The notes under the pieces were generated by a model that was given only the letters and a program-made list of their open reading frames with translations, had not been told where the DNA came from and ran no database searches. Below, one piece after another: positions 26,142-27,862 of a stretch of 27,862 bases of DNA. The stretch's first letter is position 1; every line of letters begins with the position of its first letter. Source of the stretch: a virus; the IMG/VR virus record IMGVR_UViG_3300034159_000063, positions 1-27,862 of that record; one strand, given 5' to 3'. The position numbers were made by a program, and so were the translations under genes.

Positions 26142-26828
26142 ATGATCGACTATCGGATCAGCCGAAGAGCGAAGGTGGGGCGCGGATGCGTCTTCGCCCC
26201 CTTCGCGATCATCGCCGACGGCGTCGAGCTGTGCGACGGCGTGACCGTCGAGTCCGGCGCCGTCGTCGGGCGCGTGAGCGTGCGTGGCCTCACCGCGCGA
26301 GACCCCGGCCCGCCGCAGCTGACCCTCGTGGGCGCCGGGACACACATCGGCTGTCACGCCGTGATCTACGCGGGCGCGCTCATTGGCGAGCGCTGCCTCA
26401 TCGGCGACGGCGCAAGCATCCGCGAGGGCTGCGTGCTCGGAGCGGACGTGCGGCTGGCCACCGGGGTCAGCGTCAACTACGAGACCCTGATCGGCGCGGG
26501 AACCGTCGTGATGCAGGGCACGCACCTCACCGGGCGGATGAAGATCGGGCGGGGCTGCTTCATCGGCCCGCTGGTGGCTACGATGAACCACCAGGAGCCG
26601 AGAAACGGCTTCGTATCCGATGAGGTGCGCGGCCCGACCATCGGGGACGGCGTGCTCATCGGCGGCGGAGCGTGCATCCTCCCCGGCGTGACCATCGGCG
26701 ATGGGGCAGTGATCGGCGCCGGCGCGATCGTCACCAGGGATGTCCCGGCGGGCGCGACCGTGCTGGGCCAGGCCGCCCAGCTGCGCGACGATACGGCCAC
26801 GAAGCCGGGGAGGAAGGTGCGGCCATGA
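26142..26828 (+). CDS. Left-handed beta-helix acyltransferase, 228 aa
   Basis: Repeated hexapeptide motifs of the [LIV]-G-x4 type run through the protein: 'VGRGCVFAPFAIIADGVELCDGV', 'IGCHAVIYAGALIGERCLIGDGA', 'IGDGVLIGGGACILPGVTIGDGAVIGAGAIV'. The loop 'GPLVATMNHQEPRNGF' contains the His that is catalytic in sugar O- and N-acetyltransferases, and 'VTRDVPAGATVLGQAAQ' is the typical C-terminal end. It is probably a sugar acetyltransferase using acetyl-CoA. The two glycosyltransferase-like genes that follow point to a sugar cassette for glycan or virion modification. Confidence 0.8.
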   Translation: MIDYRISRRAKVGRGCVFAPFAIIADGVELCDGVTVESGAVVGRVSVRGLTARDPGPPQLTLVGAGTHIGCHAVIYAGALIGERCLIGDGASIREGCVLGADVRLATGVSVNYETLIGAGTVVMQGTHLTGRMKIGRGCFIGPLVATMNHQEPRNGFVSDEVRGPTIGDGVLIGGGACILPGVTIGDGAVIGAGAIVTRDVPAGATVLGQAAQLRDDTATKPGRKVRP

Positions 26829-27370
26829 CACGCCTGATCATCCTCACGATGGCGCTGCGCCCCGCTGGCGTGCTGCGGGCGGCCGAGAGCGTCGCCGCCG
26901 CAGTGGCCACATCGCCGTGGCCACTGGAGCACCGCATCGTGTGGCACCAGGGCGAGCCCGACCCCACGCGCGTGCGGGTGGCCGAGCGCGTCACACAGGC
27001 GCTGGCCGAGCTACCGCCCGACTCGTGGGTGTTCGCCGTGGACGATGACAACCTGTTGCACCCCGATCTGCCCCGGCGCCTAGCCGAGCAGCTCGGACGC
27101 ACGCCCGACGCCCTGGCCGTCGTCTTCGGCCAGATGCACGAGTCGGTGCCCGCGTGCCTCCGTCCAACGCTGCCGCCCACGCCGGGGAAGATCGACGGCG
27201 GGCAGGTAGCGATCCGCGCCGACTATGCCGCGCTCATCCCCTGGAAGCCCGGACCAATGGGCGACGGCGCGTATCTAGCAGCGCTCTACGCTCGTGCGCC
27301 GGATCACTGGGCCGTCTGCTACCAATTTGATGAGCCGCTGAGCTACCACAACGCGCAGGTGTGGCTATGA
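26825..27370 (+). CDS. Glycosyltransferase-like protein, 181 aa
   Basis: The ATG at 26825 overlaps the upstream stop. It has a GT-A-like pattern: an opening 'RLIILTMALRPAGVLRAAES' strand-helix, 'HRIVWHQGEPDP', and a DxD-type motif in 'SWVFAVDDDNLLHPDLPRRLAEQLGR' followed by 'ALAVVFGQMHES'. 'MGDGAYLAALYARAP' fits the acceptor side. Only the compact core of a GT2-like enzyme is present, so it may be an unusual or degenerate member. Donor and acceptor unknown. Confidence 0.6.
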   Translation: MTRLIILTMALRPAGVLRAAESVAAAVATSPWPLEHRIVWHQGEPDPTRVRVAERVTQALAELPPDSWVFAVDDDNLLHPDLPRRLAEQLGRTPDALAVVFGQMHESVPACLRPTLPPTPGKIDGGQVAIRADYAALIPWKPGPMGDGAYLAALYARAPDHWAVCYQFDEPLSYHNAQVWL

Positions 27371-27862
27371 CGCCGCGAATCCTCATCGTAACGCCGCTGC
27401 TGCGCAGCTATGGCCGTGCGATCACCGCCGCGCATCGGCTCGTGCGGCGGGCGCCGTGCCCGGTGGAGTGGATGCTGCTGAGCGAGCAGCCCCACGCGGG
27501 CTACGACTACCGCAACGTGCTGCACGCGAACAACCGTGCGCGCACGGCGATGCTGGCGGGCGACTACAGCCACCTCCTGATGCTGGAGGATGACATGGTG
27601 CCGCCCCCGGAAGCGCTGGGCCTGCTGCTCGGCTGCGAGGCGCCCGTGGCCTACGGGCTGTACTGCTGGCGTCGGGGCGGGCGGCATCTCTGGAGCGCCT
27701 ACCGGGCGGGCCAGAGCCTTTCACAGGCCGACCCCGTCGGCGCTGCGGTGGCGTTCGCCGCGGGCGCCGTGCGCGAGACGCACGGCGTGGGCTTCGGCGT
27801 CGCGCTCATCCGGCGCGACGTGCTAGAGGCGGTGCCCTTCCGCCTGCCGGATGACTACGACC
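27367..27862 (+). CDS. Glycosyltransferase-like protein (runs off the right edge)
   Basis: The ATG at 27367 overlaps the upstream stop by 4 nt. The visible 165 residues show 'RILIVTPLLRSYGRAITAAHRLV' (GT-A start), 'HANNRARTAML' and 'SHLLMLEDDMVPPPEALGLLL', whose EDD carries the metal-binding acid motif of GT2-type transferases. A later 'GFGVALIRRDVLEAVPF' continues the fold. It is paralogous in layout to the preceding gene. The C-terminus lies outside the window. Confidence 0.6.
   Translation, partial: MTPRILIVTPLLRSYGRAITAAHRLVRRAPCPVEWMLLSEQPHAGYDYRNVLHANNRARTAMLAGDYSHLLMLEDDMVPPPEALGLLLGCEAPVAYGLYCWRRGGRHLWSAYRAGQSLSQADPVGAAVAFAAGAVRETHGVGFGVALIRRDVLEAVPFRLPDDYD

Overview
The window is part of a GC-rich temperate phage or prophage of the siphovirus/HK97-capsid kind. 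The evidence is an ordered head module: small terminase, large terminase with Walker A and B motifs, an HK97-type portal fused to a Mu gpF-like domain, a prohead-protease-like protein, an HK97-fold capsid protein and a decoration-like protein. There is also a tyrosine integrase, an excisionase-like helix-turn-helix protein and a lysis cassette. The host cannot be named from the sequence. High GC, consensus sigma70 promoters and an orphan GvpU-like gene fit several groups; a Chloroflexota host is only a guess. No rRNA, canonical tRNA, CRISPR array or insertion sequence was found.

Layout. (1) 1-3350 holds small genes on alternating strands. Two tandem paralogous winged-HTH genes lie on the minus strand, and the outer one runs off the left edge. 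It carries an in-frame 21-bp iteron array that could be a lambda-O-style origin. A GvpU-like gene, a zinc-ribbon membrane protein and three copies of a ~50-bp hairpin repeat follow. A back-to-back promoter pair at 3384-3458 looks like the regulatory switch. (2) 3513-10476 is a tightly overlapping plus-strand early/accessory operon series: a SWIM zinc-finger protein, a small GGDEF-domain protein, an ASCH-like protein, a Mom-like DNA-modification protein with an apparent frameshift, many unknown small proteins and a DUF551 protein. A second regulated promoter with two palindromic operators sits at 8708-8751. (3) 10477-13799 is the lysogeny/integration region: a strong terminator, a repeat-laden control region, an excisionase-like gene, a small membrane protein, a minus-strand HNH (endonuclease VII-like) gene, the integrase, and then ~820 bp with no convincing gene. 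That gap is packed with promoters and hairpins and could encode a structured RNA. (4) 13800-16088 is lysis (endolysin, holin-like) and small genes. (5) 16131-26135 is packaging and head. (6) 26142 to the right edge is a sugar cassette: an acetyltransferase-like left-handed beta-helix protein and two glycosyltransferase-like proteins.

How it may work together. A promoter-like block ending in TGCTAYRCT recurs before several transcription units (5303, 10971, 13094, 13189, 13706, 20996). In two cases it begins inside the stop codon of the preceding gene. It may be a phage-wide promoter class. It is often followed by a stem-loop leader, and in one case by a complete terminator 36 nt downstream. 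The most unusual protein content is a phage GGDEF protein whose active-site residues look preserved, and a capsid-maturation-type protein carrying a 2H phosphoesterase domain at its N-terminus. Together they raise the possibility that this phage both interferes with and synthesises cyclic nucleotides.
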